From NCBI GenBank assembly GCA_013399115.1, contig VXAA01003313.1, positions 230,527 through 294,526 on the forward strand: 64,000 nucleotides of DNA. The letters run 5' to 3'. Origin of the DNA: Anseranas semipalmata (taxonomy: Eukaryota; Chordata; Aves; Anseriformes; Anseranatidae). The position numbers and the translations under genes are program-made. Positions 51,251 through 64,000 of the stretch are shown here, one piece after another (the stretch's first letter is position 1; each line of letters begins with the position of its first letter). Below the pieces are notes generated by a model. The model ran no database searches and was not told where the DNA came from. It saw only the letters and a list, made by a program, of their open reading frames with translations.

Positions 51251-51355
51251 ATACTTAAAATTTATTCAGCCAAGCCCTGAAGCACGTGCATAATTCTTAG
51301 CCCTGCTGAAGTCCCAGAACTTTAGAGCATGCTTTTAAAATGGGATTTTTGCCAA
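51251..51355 (+). repeat. Ancient amniote interspersed repeat fragment
   Basis: TTATTCAGCCAAGCCC, GAAGCACGTGCATAATTC and GCTGAAGTCCCAGAACTTTA follow the order of the sauropsid repeat that alternates GCACGTGCTTAA phrases with a GAAGTCCCA phrase. Diverged but recognisable. Confidence 0.5.
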
Positions 51356-54300
51356 AGTAAAGGCTGAGATTTAACAGGAACAAAGCAACCTAAAATTTAA
51401 GCAAATGCCTAAAAATAGCTGTTTCTTTTGTGAGGAACTGTATTGCCGGCTTCTTCCTGTGTGTTCAATTAATCAAAAAAATCCTTTAAAGAAAGGATTA
51501 AATTGCAGTTACTACCAAGAAACCCTAGCAACATAGGCTATTTAAATGGATTTTTTGGACTGAATAAACTTTTGCCTCTCTTTTTATACCCAATTTTGAA
51601 CACAAGAATGTATTTCCCAGTCACATCTGAAAGACACATTATGAGTGAAATAAATGTACATTCATATTTCCCTGTATGATACAGTATTCTTCTGATGTTT
51701 TTAATCATGCTTCAAACACTGGGGGAAACTGCTCACTCCATAAAGTAAGTGTGCTACTAAAAAAGTGGGAGATTTTTATCCTTTAAATATACAACTAAAA
51801 ATTCTAAATCACAAGAGTCTATGGTAGACATCTAATGCCTCATGTATTAGATTATGTCCCAAACATGAGGCAAAGTTAACCCAACTCATAGCTTTCAAAA
51901 CTAAGTATTTGCTCAGCCAGTAGACAAATGTGTTAGCCAATGTTGTACCATTCACATATGTATACACAGACATAAAATGAAGTCAGAGTCAAAATAAGCA
52001 CAACCCCTGTGCCTAGTTTGCCGAAAAGTTGAAATATCATCTAGCTGATTTCTACTTCTCGGCATTCAAACATATAGTCTTCACCCCAGCCACCAGCAAG
52101 CTGTTTCTAGATATCTCCAGCCACTTCCCTCTGATTCCATGATATTCCATTCAGTGAGAATGGGACAGAGGAAGCTTCCCTATTTACAGAGAAATATACT
52201 CAGTGTGGTTAATGCTTCTTTTTGGATAATGGTTCTGTTATGGATCTGTATCTTTGGTTCAATTATGGATATGAAATCAGAGTATTTCATATTTCCCAAA
52301 CTCATCTCACATAAAGCAATTAACAGGTGGGCTGCAGATGGCTCAGCAGTGGCACATGCATAGCTAGCAGCACATTGCTCTCACACAGGTGTTTCGTTTT
52401 ACGTTTGTCAGCTAGCCAGCACAAAATCCTAGTCTTCTGGGGGCTGAGATCCACACTCATTCTTGAAGGGCAAGGAGTTTATTAATCCTCCTTGCTTCCT
52501 ATCTTCTTAGCAGAAAAGTCTACAGCTTTATTAAAAAAGCACGATTAAACTGTGAACTCTGAAATGCAATGCAGAATAGACAGATGGATAATCTAGGGAA
52601 TTTCCATATCCTTGGGTGGAGGAGTAATCCATACACCAAATGCCACTCAAGTCTGTCAGAGCTTGACAGACTCTAGAGGAGACGTACTCACACCATAATG
52701 CTATAATATACATTACCTGGGATGGAACCTATGTAAAGCACAGTTCTGAGCATACATGCCTTCACACCTATTACCTTTACCTTCTTCAAATGGTAAAGAT
52801 GAAGATTTCATTAATCACTTCCTTTTACATGACTTCCCTGGAAAGGTGTTGGGAGTTATGAGACCTTAAGTCCTCTACTCATGAAATACAGGCAGCAGCA
52901 GTACAAATTTCTTGACATCTCTCAGCCAAAGTGCTTTAACAAAATCTTTAATTCCCAGCCACAGCTGATAGCACAGCTTCCACCTGTTTTTTCTGAGGAA
53001 GTTGCTAACAAGTTTCCAGCTAGACCCACAGTGAGTTTCATTAGATGTGTGAATTACGACATCTATGCAGAGAACACTCATTTTGCGTTAACTAAGCAAC
53101 GACAGCATTCAGCAACAATTTTCAGCCAGTCACTAATAACCCACACAAGAACTACACTGGCCCTCTGGAAGCAGCTCTTTACCAAATTCTTACACTATCT
53201 CCTCCAATTTTCAACTATGTTTTAAACTTTAAAGAACACTGCTATTGACATGGAACAAAAGTCAAACTTCACTGTGAAATGACTAACTTGTCCTTGAAAA
53301 TCCTGTTCTTTTTCTTACTTTTCCTGCTTCATATATTAAAAGATGGCCCCAGAAGTAGGAGATGAATATGTTAAGAATCTTTAAGACAACAAAACTCTTG
53401 AAGTATTGTCAGAAGACAAATCACAGTAATAAACTTCTTGTGTCCAGACAAATAGAGGGTATATCAAACTACCTAATAAACATTTATTCACATTTTCTAA
53501 AATGTTTTATTAAATTATTTAAAAAGAAAACTTAGTTTTTAATTTATCTTCTCTGAGCTGCCATAGATAAAAAGAAAATCCTTTGCAAATACATAAATCT
53601 AAGAATTTAAATTAATAAAGAATATCGTTTTGGCAAGTAACTTCTTCCTAAGCTCAGAAGAAGAACATCCAGTTATTACCAACTGAGAAGTTACTTGCTT
53701 AACAGAGATGTCTGAAAGAACAGGTAGAAAATTCCATTAAAATGGCCAAGAAACCACTAAGGCACTGAAACTAATGACTGTCAACAGAAATCTTTTAAGA
53801 AATTAAACAGAAGATGGACATGCTACAGACATTTACAAATGTATAGTTCTTCAAATATTTGAAAAACTTTTCAATAAATATTCAATAAGAGCATGATTCC
53901 ACTGAATGTTAGACACAAATAACACAAAGTGAGCACCTATACTGACAAATAGGCAATTATCATTCAGCTTAGTCAGGTAGCAATTATCAATTTAAAGATG
54001 ACAAGTGCTAAGTAAGAGCAATACAACAAATCAAAGCTTTGTCTCAGGCTTGACATTGGGAAGTGTGACTGCGAATAAGGACTGCAGTGAAAGTTCTGGT
54101 ATGGAATAAATAATTCTTCAACTGCATCTGTGAAACAAGTTTCTGTTTCCAGTGGACAGATGCAACTTTCTGAAACCATTCTTAAAAGTGTCATTTCAAT
54201 TGGATACTCGGAGAAGAGACTACAAATAAAATAGACATTTAAACAACATAGTTATAGGTCAGAGGTGAAGCACATTGGCAGGGGCCCATGAGGAAGTTCA

Positions 54301-54530
54301 AGCTAGCATGGCCATGATGTTCTTGTTCTGCAGCCAAGTAGACAGCCTCCAAGGCTGCAAATCCAGTACTTTTCATAAGCACTGGATTCAATTAAAACAA
54401 ATGTGATTTAACTGTGAAAAGACAGGTTTCAGTTAAATGCTAACTAGTTGCATCACTAGTACTAAAAGCTTGCTGTGGCTTCCATTGCCAGAACTTCCAA
54501 ATAAACTAAGTAAACTTGCTTATATAGCAG

Positions 54531-54546
54531 AAAAAAAAAAAAAAAA
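54531..54546. repeat. Poly-A run (16)
   Basis: Sixteen A in a row. Confidence 0.95.
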
Positions 54547-54649
54547 GATATTTCCAAATGCTGAGACTCAGCCAAATGCATCCCAGAGTCCTGTGTTGCC
54601 ATGAACTAGCCAACAGTCATTTCAGCTGAGACTGGAGCTGGTTTCCACA

Positions 54650-54970
54650 TTGCTTTGTTTATATTGACTGCATTTATGATGCCTCACAAGTTGCCAGTAA
54701 AATATTTATTTAGCAGTTAAAACGTTCTGCAAATGATTTTGCTGTCCCAAAAGATAAATATTTCTCAGCATGCTAAAATGATACATTGATGTTTTTGCTA
54801 AGGAAATTGCATGTTGATAAAATTTTCTCAGATTACACTCTGTCGTTCCTTTGTATTTGAAGTGGCCACATTAATTTTTTGTGATATTTATTGTAATTGT
54901 AAATTGCACTGAGATTAGAAACATTAAACTTACCATAAAATGAAACACATTTCAGCTATTTCCGAGTCAT
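54650..54970. other. Possible conserved non-coding element
   Basis: Unique AT-rich sequence with repeated ATTAA/TTAAT/TGATAAA motifs, free of simple repeats and framed by ordinary sequence. Inference from texture only. Confidence 0.25.
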
Positions 54971-57900
54971 CTATTTAAGGGCTTGAGGACACTTTTGATC
55001 CTTCAGGTGGATCTGAGTACTCCAAGCTTACAGGACAAGGATCCAACACAAACCATAATCCCACTCTAAACTGTTCAGGAGCTATTCTCTTCTCTTCCTT
55101 TTTTTCCTTCTTCTTTTTTTAATATGTTAACATACAGAACCACTTTGGAGTGTCCTTGCATTGCAAAATTTCAATCTGAATGTGCTGTTTACAGCAGATT
55201 AGCAATTTAAGGAGACCATTAAGAAAAAAGACACCACACTGCTATCTTCCCTCCTTCCTTCCATTTCTTTTATCTGCCTGACAAGTCATGTCCACGGTTC
55301 TGGTTAGGCTTAACAGCTTTAGGCATCAGTATTATTTCTCTAGACAAGGCCAGAAACTGCAAACAAACGAATGCTGTCGGTACTCAGTATCATCAAGTTT
55401 CCATTAAACACTGAGGTCTTTGTGCCTACTCCCAGGCATGCAGGCTGTTAGAAGTACTTCCCTCACACCTACTGGAGGGACAAGGAAGATGAAGTTCTTC
55501 CACAATCACTACAGCAATACTGGGCAACCTATAGGACTGAATCACAGTGCGACATCATAGCTCCCAAATACAGCTCCTGCCATAGCTTCACTGGCCCACA
55601 CAACATAAGCTGCAATGTCCCAAACCCAGGCTTTGCTGCGCAAACCCTCTGCAAAGCTCAAAGCCAGTCTGTGCTCTATGAGACACACGAGAGCAAACTG
55701 TCTTCAGGTAAGGTTTTCACATACAGATCGCAGATGGACTGCAGAACAAGCCCACGCTTCTGCCACCTTCTGTATTGGGATTACTTGGCCCTGTCATACA
55801 TTTCAACCTCCAGGTCAGTTTGTACTGTCAAAACTTCTCCCTGTAATTTTAGTATATATCATGTCCAGATTAGCCTACACCATAAGCCACTGAGTAGTTC
55901 TATTGCACATGATTAAAAAGTAGCTGTACTTCCACCCACAGATGACCCCAAATCGAAATCTTCAGATGCAAAACAGGAACTATTTCTGGTTTAGGATCTG
56001 CATTAATCTAGCTAACTTCAAATTTTGGCCACTCATGTATTAGGCATTAATAAAAACAAAGAAACATCTGAAAAGTAATAGAAAACCAGATGTCTTTCCT
56101 CTTTCTAATATGAAGGAAGCTAGCCTTTGACTTTTCCAAATATCTGCTGAGGTAGAGTGGCTTACCAAGGACAGGAGGTATGCTTGTTTGAACAGGCTTG
56201 ATGCCTCATCTATTACAGAAATAGTCTCCAAACAGCTTCATATCTGGCAAGTAAAGTTTTACCAAGAGAATAAAACATCTTGGGTAATGTATAAATATGC
56301 AGAGATCCATAGATATAATTCTGAAAATTTCTCACACCACACATAAACATGCAGAAACATGTTCTTACCAAGCACAAATAAATGCACACAGGTTGTTAAA
56401 TAAAACATCTTTACTTTGCCTCTTAGATCGCTGGGGGAATTACACCATTTCTACCTTGATTTTAACTTCTAATAAATACTGTTTAAAATAATTTAAGAAA
56501 TAAAATAGTTTTCAGTGTCCTTGGTTGCTGTTGTTACATTACCCCTGCTGCTTTAAAAACAACATTTTATGTATGTGTGCATAAGTGTATGTGTAGAGTC
56601 CACATAAACTAACAGGAAAAGCACGTATAACATACGAGCAAGGAAAAGTAAAACTGTTGATATATATTATTTCTTCATTTCTTCTTCCAAATAATTTTGT
56701 TTGTCCTCATACTTTGAAAAGAAACAACATTTATTTTGGATAAGGGCTATGATTTTTTGTGTTAAGATCCGGTAGGTAAAATGTTAGCACCATTAAACCT
56801 CGTGACAAAACTGAAATTAACTTCAAGGATGCTAGTACACTACCTGATAAAAAATTTCACTGTTACGTGTCTTTATGGTTTTTTTCATAAATACATGTGT
56901 CAAGAGGCTACATCATCTTCAGTTTGTAAGCTTAAAAATTTGGTTAAGATTTTGCTAATATTATTTCAGGATTTTCTTATTTGTTTTCTTTTATATAGGT
57001 GGATTTAAATTTTATTTATTTATTATTTTCAAACATTCAGCTGTATTACCTGCATATGCATTCCTGGCACAAGCCATCAAGTAATACCTCTAACCAAACA
57101 ATCGTATTATATAAAGTATCAGTGTCAACTGGAACACATCTCTTGGCATTACACTTACAGTCTAATCCACAGTGCATCCCAGAAAAAGTAGAGGAAATAC
57201 TTTCAGCTGTGCCATCTTAAGCTCATTTCTATCAATAGCAATGGTTTACACCTATGTGCTTGTTTTTCCAACCACGAATCTCAAACACTTCATAAAAGAA
57301 AGAAGATGAGCATTAACCATGTTCGTAGTCTATTTAGGTGCAAAGATTTGACTGAACTAGTATGCAAGTCACTGTGACATGCTGACCAGTGTTCCAGTTT
57401 ACCCCTCAAGAGAAGAAAGCTATTCCCAGCTCTGCCACAGTCTTCCTTCTTAAACTTTGATCCTCATTTATTTCTTATGAGAAAATCAACCCAAACACAT
57501 TACCTGGATGCAGTCAGAATATATTTGCAAAGAGCACAGGATACTGCTGGATCCCAGAAGTTCATTTCCACTCAGAGCAGTTCTGGATAAATCAGTCAAC
57601 AATAAAAATATTCTATTTCACCAGAATTTCTCATCTTCCCTCCTCACCAGGCTTTTAATTCATCATATTATCTATGTTTAAAATAAAGCCATTTTCCAGC
57701 ATTTAGAAGGAGAGTTTTTTGTATTTGCCTACGCAATAAACTTTCTTTTTGCCTTCTTGTCTCCCTTTTGGCTTTTTTGTGCCATCCGACTTTACCAAGT
57801 ATCTCTGTGAATTCATTGGGAATCTACAGGGACAGAAACATTAGACACAAAGGAAAAAAGTTCTCGTTCTAGCTGCTTTCAGTCCAATTCCTTAAAAAGT

Positions 57901-60900
57901 CAACACAAACTTTTTGATAACTGACCTTGACATCAATGAATTCCAGCTCTTAAAATGTACATTCATTAAGTGAAATCAAAACCAGCTTTATAAATGAACA
58001 CGGTTGCAACAACAACCTATGAAGAGGCTTCCACCCTTTCCTCTGTAAAGTGCAGATACACCACACAGCCAGCACATGAACCAGAGCCTTACAGAGGAAA
58101 ACATTTAGGCCTCTTCCACAGGAATTTAAGAAAGAAGTCCTCTGGTAATTAGCAAGCCTGAGAAGATTCTGAATCAAAGCTAACCAATAGAGGGCAACAT
58201 GATTACATGAGCAGGGATTACTCTGACAAGGACTGGTTTTCACTCCGAGGACACTGATATAGGGAATTTAATATACCACAGACTGACATGAATTTACAGC
58301 CAGAACTCTGAAAAAACTCTTGATAATATATATGGAGACACACAAGCCAGAATGTTCCATGCTAGCAACTTTTATTACTTTAAGAAGCACTGCACATTCC
58401 TACATAATCATTGATAGTCTTTACCTAGAAATTAAGACCACCACATCATAGAACAAAGATAGTGACAAAGCTCAGCACAAACTCACTGGTATGACTGAGA
58501 TGCAGGGAAGGCAGAAAGAGGCTGAGGGAAAAGATGGCAGAGTTCCACGGAATGAAGAGTTGTATGGAGAAAAAGAAAAGAGGTTGTTATCTTCATCAGA
58601 ACATGACCAAAATGTATCAAAGGAAATTATCAAGTGGCAAGTTAAAAAAGCAAACAACAGGAAGTAGTTCTTCACATATTGCACAGATTAAAAAAAAAAA
58701 AATGTGTTGCCAGACGATCTGCCATGTACCAAAGCCTATTTGGTTGAAAATGACAAATAAATATAACAAATGTCTACTATAGGCTAATATACATAGCCAC
58801 TTTCACCTCAGAAAAACCTTGAGCAACAAATGCCTGTACACTCACTATTCGCTTAACTCTTTTTATACCTTTCTCTAGGCGTACAACTGACTACTAGCAA
58901 AAGTAGGACACAAAACTGAACCAGTACATCAGTCCTCAGATTCTTAGGAAGTTCAGCTTTCTCACTGTCACCTTCCTCTGTGGGTAAATATTGTCTTGAC
59001 AGAGAAATGGTGAGGGTGGGGGCACCAAAATTTGGTTGCTTCACACATGCTGACATAATTAAAGACAGAAGTGAATGAGGAAAGAGTATACACAAATAAA
59101 TGAATGAGAACTGAAGTTATCTCATTACTCATTTTCTAATTTTTATAGTGGTTCCTCATTGAATGTCAGCTCTTACAGGTGCAGTTTAACAGGAACTAGA
59201 GGGGTCTGAATATAACAAATAAGATTCTGTCATGCAGATGAAGAACTTGGGCAGTGCAGGGAAAAACACTCCTGATTAGGAACGAACAAGATAGAACCTA
59301 TATTTATGCCATTCTAGAACAATCATTATTTCTGACCCTCTGTCCGCTACCTAAGTTTCTTCATAAAAGCAGTGCATATATGGATCCAGCATTAAACCTA
59401 CAGTTCTATCCTGGGACGAGAAAGTGCCTTGCTCGGATGCATCTCCCAGGTACAGCAGCCCTATTTATAAAATCTTCGGTGTTGGAAATTACACTTTGCC
59501 TTGAAGCTTTCATCTGCATTGAATGCAGTAACAGAATGTATATTGGACAGAATTTGGGGGACACTCAAGGACACATTTACCACGAATACACTAATAAAAA
59601 TATCGTCAGGGAAAACACACCTGGAAAATGTGAGATATGTAAACGTAAAGTCAAAGAAGAGAATTCTTGCAGAGTGTATATATCCAAGCCTAAGAAAACA
59701 GAATGTTTTTTTTTAAAGTGCAGAAAACACAAATATGTGCCAAAGTCTTTGGCCCAATTTTGGGTACCACCAATTATGGGCTCTCTGTCTATAAAGGTAG
59801 TATTTTCTTATTCAGTCCAAACATAACTATTCAAAATTCATATAGGGATAACATCATCTCTGGAGTTTCTCTCATCTAATAGAAGATACCTTGAGGGACT
59901 GTACAGAATACAAAACATTAGTTACAAAGAAATACCTTATCTTCCTAACTTTTTTTTTTTTTCCTCAATGCCAACAAACAGACCACATCACAATATGGTT
60001 ACTTTAGAGTAAGCATAGTGTTTTAGAACTTTCTAGTTCTGTCACGATGTCAGTTGCTTTTATAAATTCCTTTGTAAAAAATATGGATTGCAACACAAAA
60101 AAAAGAAAATACAACAGGATGACAGTACCTCCTGACACTGCAACGCCCAAAAGAGTGGATGCTGGTCTATGTCTGGAACTCCTAAGTACTACCACAGTAT
60201 GAATGTACCCTAAACTACACCAGGATTGCTTTAATAATGAGAGGTCAGACAATATTTCTTCTTACAGAGGCTTCCCCCTCTGCCCCCCGTAGATGTTTCT
60301 GAGCAGCATTTCCACGTGTGGTACTTTCTCTGCATATCTGTTAAAGAAGATCCAATAGGTTACATGGTTTAATAGACTGGAGGCTACAAGAGGCTCACAG
60401 CAAACCACAAAGATCTCATCATTACTTTCATGACAATCTGCTTTTCATTCTGAAAAGAGTCATCTTCTGAAATAGTAATTAATTTCTGTTTCAAAACCTA
60501 AAAAGTACATCACACAACATAATGAGAAGGGATCTGCTGAAAGAATAAAGATTAATGGGTAAAAGGAAAGCACAGTGAATTAAAAACCATGTGTATATAT
60601 GTATATATAAAATCCTACTTGCAGAATCAGGCAAAGCAAGGAAACAAGCAAATGCCTTTTATGTGTTTAGAGGCCTGGAAAACAGAAAACATGACCTTTT
60701 TTGAGAAGAGGAATCCACGATTATGGAGAGGAGACAGTTGGTATGATTTTCTGACCGCGTGAATGCCACAAACACACTTGCCAATGCTACAGCTCTTGGC
60801 AGCACACCATCATGCTTACACTTCATCTACAGCTTTTCTGGACATAGGTCCTGAATTTCTGGACACCGAAAAGCTCAGAGGGAGCATGCAAGACTACTTG

Positions 60901-61036
60901 TACAATGCACATTCAGTGGGTCCATCACCTTCTGGATTTCTTGGGCTACTTTTGCACCGTAAAAACAGTGAAAGCACAAGGCAGTTCTGGAAATCCAGAG
61001 CAGGAACATAGGAGAAACACTCTTTTTTTTTTTTTT

Positions 61037-61037
61037 N
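61037..61037. other. Single ambiguous base after a poly-T run
   Basis: One N after 14 or more T (61023-61036). It is a base-calling ambiguity at the end of a homopolymer. Confidence 0.95.
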
Positions 61038-62420
61038 TAGGAATACAGATGTAAAACCCTCATGGAAAGCTGTAAAATTTTTGTCATCATCCAGGTATTT
61101 TCTGTTCCATTAGGGTTAAATCAACAGCAAAACTAAACAGAAATTATCCGTATCAGGGACGCCAAAAGATGGCTGACCAATGCCACTCGCTGTCTCTGGA
61201 GCACATCATCCAGCAGTCCCAACAGAGCTTGTCTCATCAAGCTTTCCAAATCTTCACAGACTATGTCCCTTTGAAACCCAATACTCTTTCCTGAGTTCTT
61301 CTCCTCATCTCTCTCTCTTTAGAGTACTACCAGCTTTCTTCCACCGCTTCCAAGCACAACTCTCTATCCACTCTGAACACTTCCTGTTCCATTGGCAAAG
61401 AGAGAAAACACAAAGGATGAATAAATGGTCACTTTTCCTCTTGAAATTCAGCACTACTACCACGACAAAACAGTGTGCCCACCCCTAGTCCAGCAACACT
61501 ACAATTAAGCAGCACTACAAACCCAGCATGATCTAATCAATTCTGCAAGGAGGGCACACACTGCCTGTTAAGCTTGCTGTGTTCCCCCTTTCCCACTCCA
61601 AGTCATGATTCTCCCAAACAGCCCATTTTCACACTGAAAATACAAAATTTGGCTAAGACAAAGTTTTAAAAACTGTTACAAATTCCTTAACTTCCATCCA
61701 GAGAATCAGTTCTCTGGAAACAAAGGGAGCAATCTTGACTTACAGAATTCATCCCTGAACTGTGGATCCTGGGCAATACATTCCTCTTTCAGTCTTTGGG
61801 TTGTGCTCACTGGAAATGAAAGAGTTAACTACACTCTACTTAGTTTTTACCCACAAGCCAGTGAAGGCTACAGACCACTAATTTATGTGTTTATCGAAAG
61901 TTTCTGATGTTCTATGTATTTTTTAAGGGTTTTGTTTTTGTTTCTTTGCAAATTTGTCTGTATTTTTCCATTTAAACTAAGGATATAAAAGTTAAGTCCA
62001 GTGGGCTTAGCTGCAGTTTGCACACTGGTAAGTGTAAAGCGCTGGAATTTACAAGCTTTCTCTCCCATACACACATGCATTGCGGCTTAACCAAAAATCT
62101 GCAAATATTCATTAAAATTCAGATGCAAATTCAGCCATATTTACAGCTGCTTCACATTTGCTTTCTGCAAATATTTGAGCACTTGTACTTTACTAGTACA
62201 AATACTAGTGAATAATTAATTTCAATTTCAAATAACCACTGAGCTTAGCGTGGTATGTTCAGTTATAAAATGCATGATCCATACACTTATCCAACGAGAA
62301 ATGTCATCCAATCAGGAAACAAGCAGTACTCTGTGACTTCTATAATTAATAGTACAAAATCTGAATATGAAATATTTCCACATCCATTAACAGGGAAATT
62401 TCACAGCACACCACGGAATT

Positions 62421-62438
62421 AAAAAAAAAAAAAAAAAA
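62421..62438. repeat. Poly-A run (18)
   Basis: Eighteen A in a row. Confidence 0.95.
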
Positions 62439-64000
62439 TTACAGTGGCCTTTAGACCTCAGCTCTGGCAGTAATACGCCTCAAAGAGCCAGAATCAGCAG
62501 GGTCCGAACAACAGCAGGAGCCTGTGAACATCTTCAGAGACTGGCACAAAATCCAGCACTTTGCATTGGCTGAACAGCCCCTAGGAGAACATCTGCTTAA
62601 GAAATGGGAGAATTCAGCAACCCAACTCTCACATTCACAGAAAGGAGAAGAGGACAAGATATGCAAATTATAATTTTTTTGGACACCTATTACAAGTTTA
62701 ATTCAGAGAAGATGCTATTCACTTCTGTATTTCAGTAAATGATGTGAGAGAGCAGCATTCAAAATTACTTGGGGTTTATGTTAAATTCTTAAATGCTTAT
62801 GGTTAGTCTTTAGTAAATACCTCAGAAAATATGTCTATCAGCATCTGATCAAGTGGAATCGCTCTAAGACCTAGTATTCAGTCAAGCAGTAGAGAAGGAA
62901 AAAGTCTGTTAGTTCAAACTGAACAGCCAGCTCCTCATTCACAGACCTTACTGTGGTGAAAAAAATGTATTTTGGGAGTAATTCCTTTGCAAGCTAGCCA
63001 GACTTGCATTTTGCCTGGATCTACTGCCATATGTAGATTTATGCACAAATAAATGACACAATATTCATACTACGCAAAGTGCAAGTTTGGGAGTGGGAGA
63101 ACAGTTGTTCTGTAATTCATTAAGAATGCCTAGAGTAGGGTTTGGGTGTCTCTTCCAATTATTGCAATATTGTGTCTTCAGAAAAACGTCAGAGTTCTTG
63201 TGACACACAAAGTTTTCAGCATACGAATAACCACTGCACATCTGCCTATTCTCTTCACAGCTTTGTTTACTCGTGATTTTCTTCATCCTCATGGAATGTC
63301 TCTGAGGTTGAGGGACTCTGCACAAGCAGGTTTTCAGGCTATCAGTTATGAAACATCGGACTGGGAACAGTTGTCATAAATGAATGTCTTTTTGCATAAT
63401 TTTTCACTGCAAGTCATGCTTGAGTAATTTCTGAGTATGAATGAAAAGGACATAATGCTTTGAGAATATCTGTACTTGAACTCAGCAGACACTCTTTAAT
63501 AACACTACTCAGGGTTTCCTCCTTGAACAGTACCCTCCATTTAAATATAATCCACTAACTTCAGTATCTATTCAGAGAGTGAATTTACACTGCCTAAAAC
63601 TCTTTGTATTAACCATCTGGGGAAAAAAAAAAATGTGTTGAAAAAAAGATAAATCTTTTCATTCTATCTAATACTCGAGCTTTAGACACAAATCAATCTT
63701 CTTTTATTGATTGAACTTACATGCCGTTTCAATCTAGGAAAGTTTCCACATTCCCAGCCTAAAAAACTCTGTTTTAGAAATACTACAAGCTTATTTTGTG
63801 GTTTGTTAATATAGGTACAACATAAACAATGGATTTGAGGATCTTGCACAGAAAGAACCCATTTTGTACATAATCATGTTTTAATGGACTGTGTTTGTAA
63901 ACTGGTGAAACCATACAAGACTGTGACTTTGTCTTTTTTCCATCAACACAGAGTTGCATGGTTAAGAGCTTACTCGCACGTATTTTAAAAAAAAAAAAAA

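Larger units (their letters stand above)
51356..64000. other. Unique AT-rich non-coding stretch
   Basis: No gene seen. The 190-codon plus frame at 59254-59826 has no recognisable domain, and a Cys pair pattern in it (ECSN, CEIC, FLKC) does not match a known zinc finger spacing. 61180-61490 is pyrimidine-rich. The window ends in an A run (63987-64000). Confidence 0.55.

Noticed and set aside
59254..59826. 190-codon plus-strand open frame with several Cys
   Set aside because: No recognisable fold or motif spacing, AT-rich codon use like the surrounding DNA, and no splice or promoter context.
1..64000. CR1 LINE 3' ends with the typical ATTCTATG tail repeats
   Set aside because: I searched by eye on both strands for the tail octamer and the usual 3' body phrases and found no convincing recent copy.
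1..64000. CRISPR arrays, operons, prophage or other prokaryotic systems
   Set aside because: Composition, repeats and lack of dense coding show vertebrate nuclear DNA; no regularly spaced direct repeats were seen.

Overview
This window looks like non-coding DNA from a bird nuclear genome. I found no protein-coding gene, tRNA, rRNA or recognisable small RNA that I would defend. Most of it is AT-rich and poor in CpG. It is littered with homopolymer runs, simple repeats and eroded interspersed repeats, and stop codons are frequent in all six frames. It is best read as an intergenic desert or the inside of a very long intron. The best marker of origin is a solo LTR at 32748-33298. It closely resembles, from memory, an endogenous-retrovirus LTR common in neoavian birds (passerines, parrots, falcons, waterbirds and relatives). 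Several older repeats resemble motifs I recall as abundant in turtles, crocodilians and birds. Order or species cannot be named from this.

Layout. 1-8600: AT-rich unique sequence with A-rich runs, one eroded ancient repeat (5926-5996) and a small GC-richer patch (about 4040-4210). 8620-8629: a 10-N gap inside a poly-T run, followed to about 9400 by sequence with the texture of a conserved non-coding element. 9400-26590: unique sequence with simple repeats, an ancient repeat (18197-18322) and a few spots where splice-site-like signals frame short open stretches. 26590-27850: a block of strong pyrimidine bias on the plus strand; it produces the longest open frame in the window (290 codons), which is almost certainly spurious. 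29252-29540: an isolated, dense CpG island, the best candidate for a promoter, followed by sequence resembling a regulatory element. 31830-32190: a second, smaller pyrimidine-rich block. 32748-33298: the solo LTR with a 5-bp target duplication. 34158-34239 and 50376-50484: long AAAC-type tracts. 38873-39620: a cluster of TA and CA microsatellites. 45613-45926: an assembly trouble spot with a 74-N gap whose two flanks are copies of each other, next to a 23-bp tandem duplication. 48206-48307: a run of 56 A followed by a 20-bp tandem duplication. 51251-51355: another ancient repeat copy. From there to the end the sequence is mostly unique and AT-rich.

There is no operon or gene cluster. If the window does anything, it is most likely regulatory: the CpG island plus several possible conserved non-coding blocks. 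I did not find evidence of a new biological system. The items most worth checking are the CpG island, the possible short exons, the pyrimidine-biased block and the suspect assembly around 45.6-45.9 kb.
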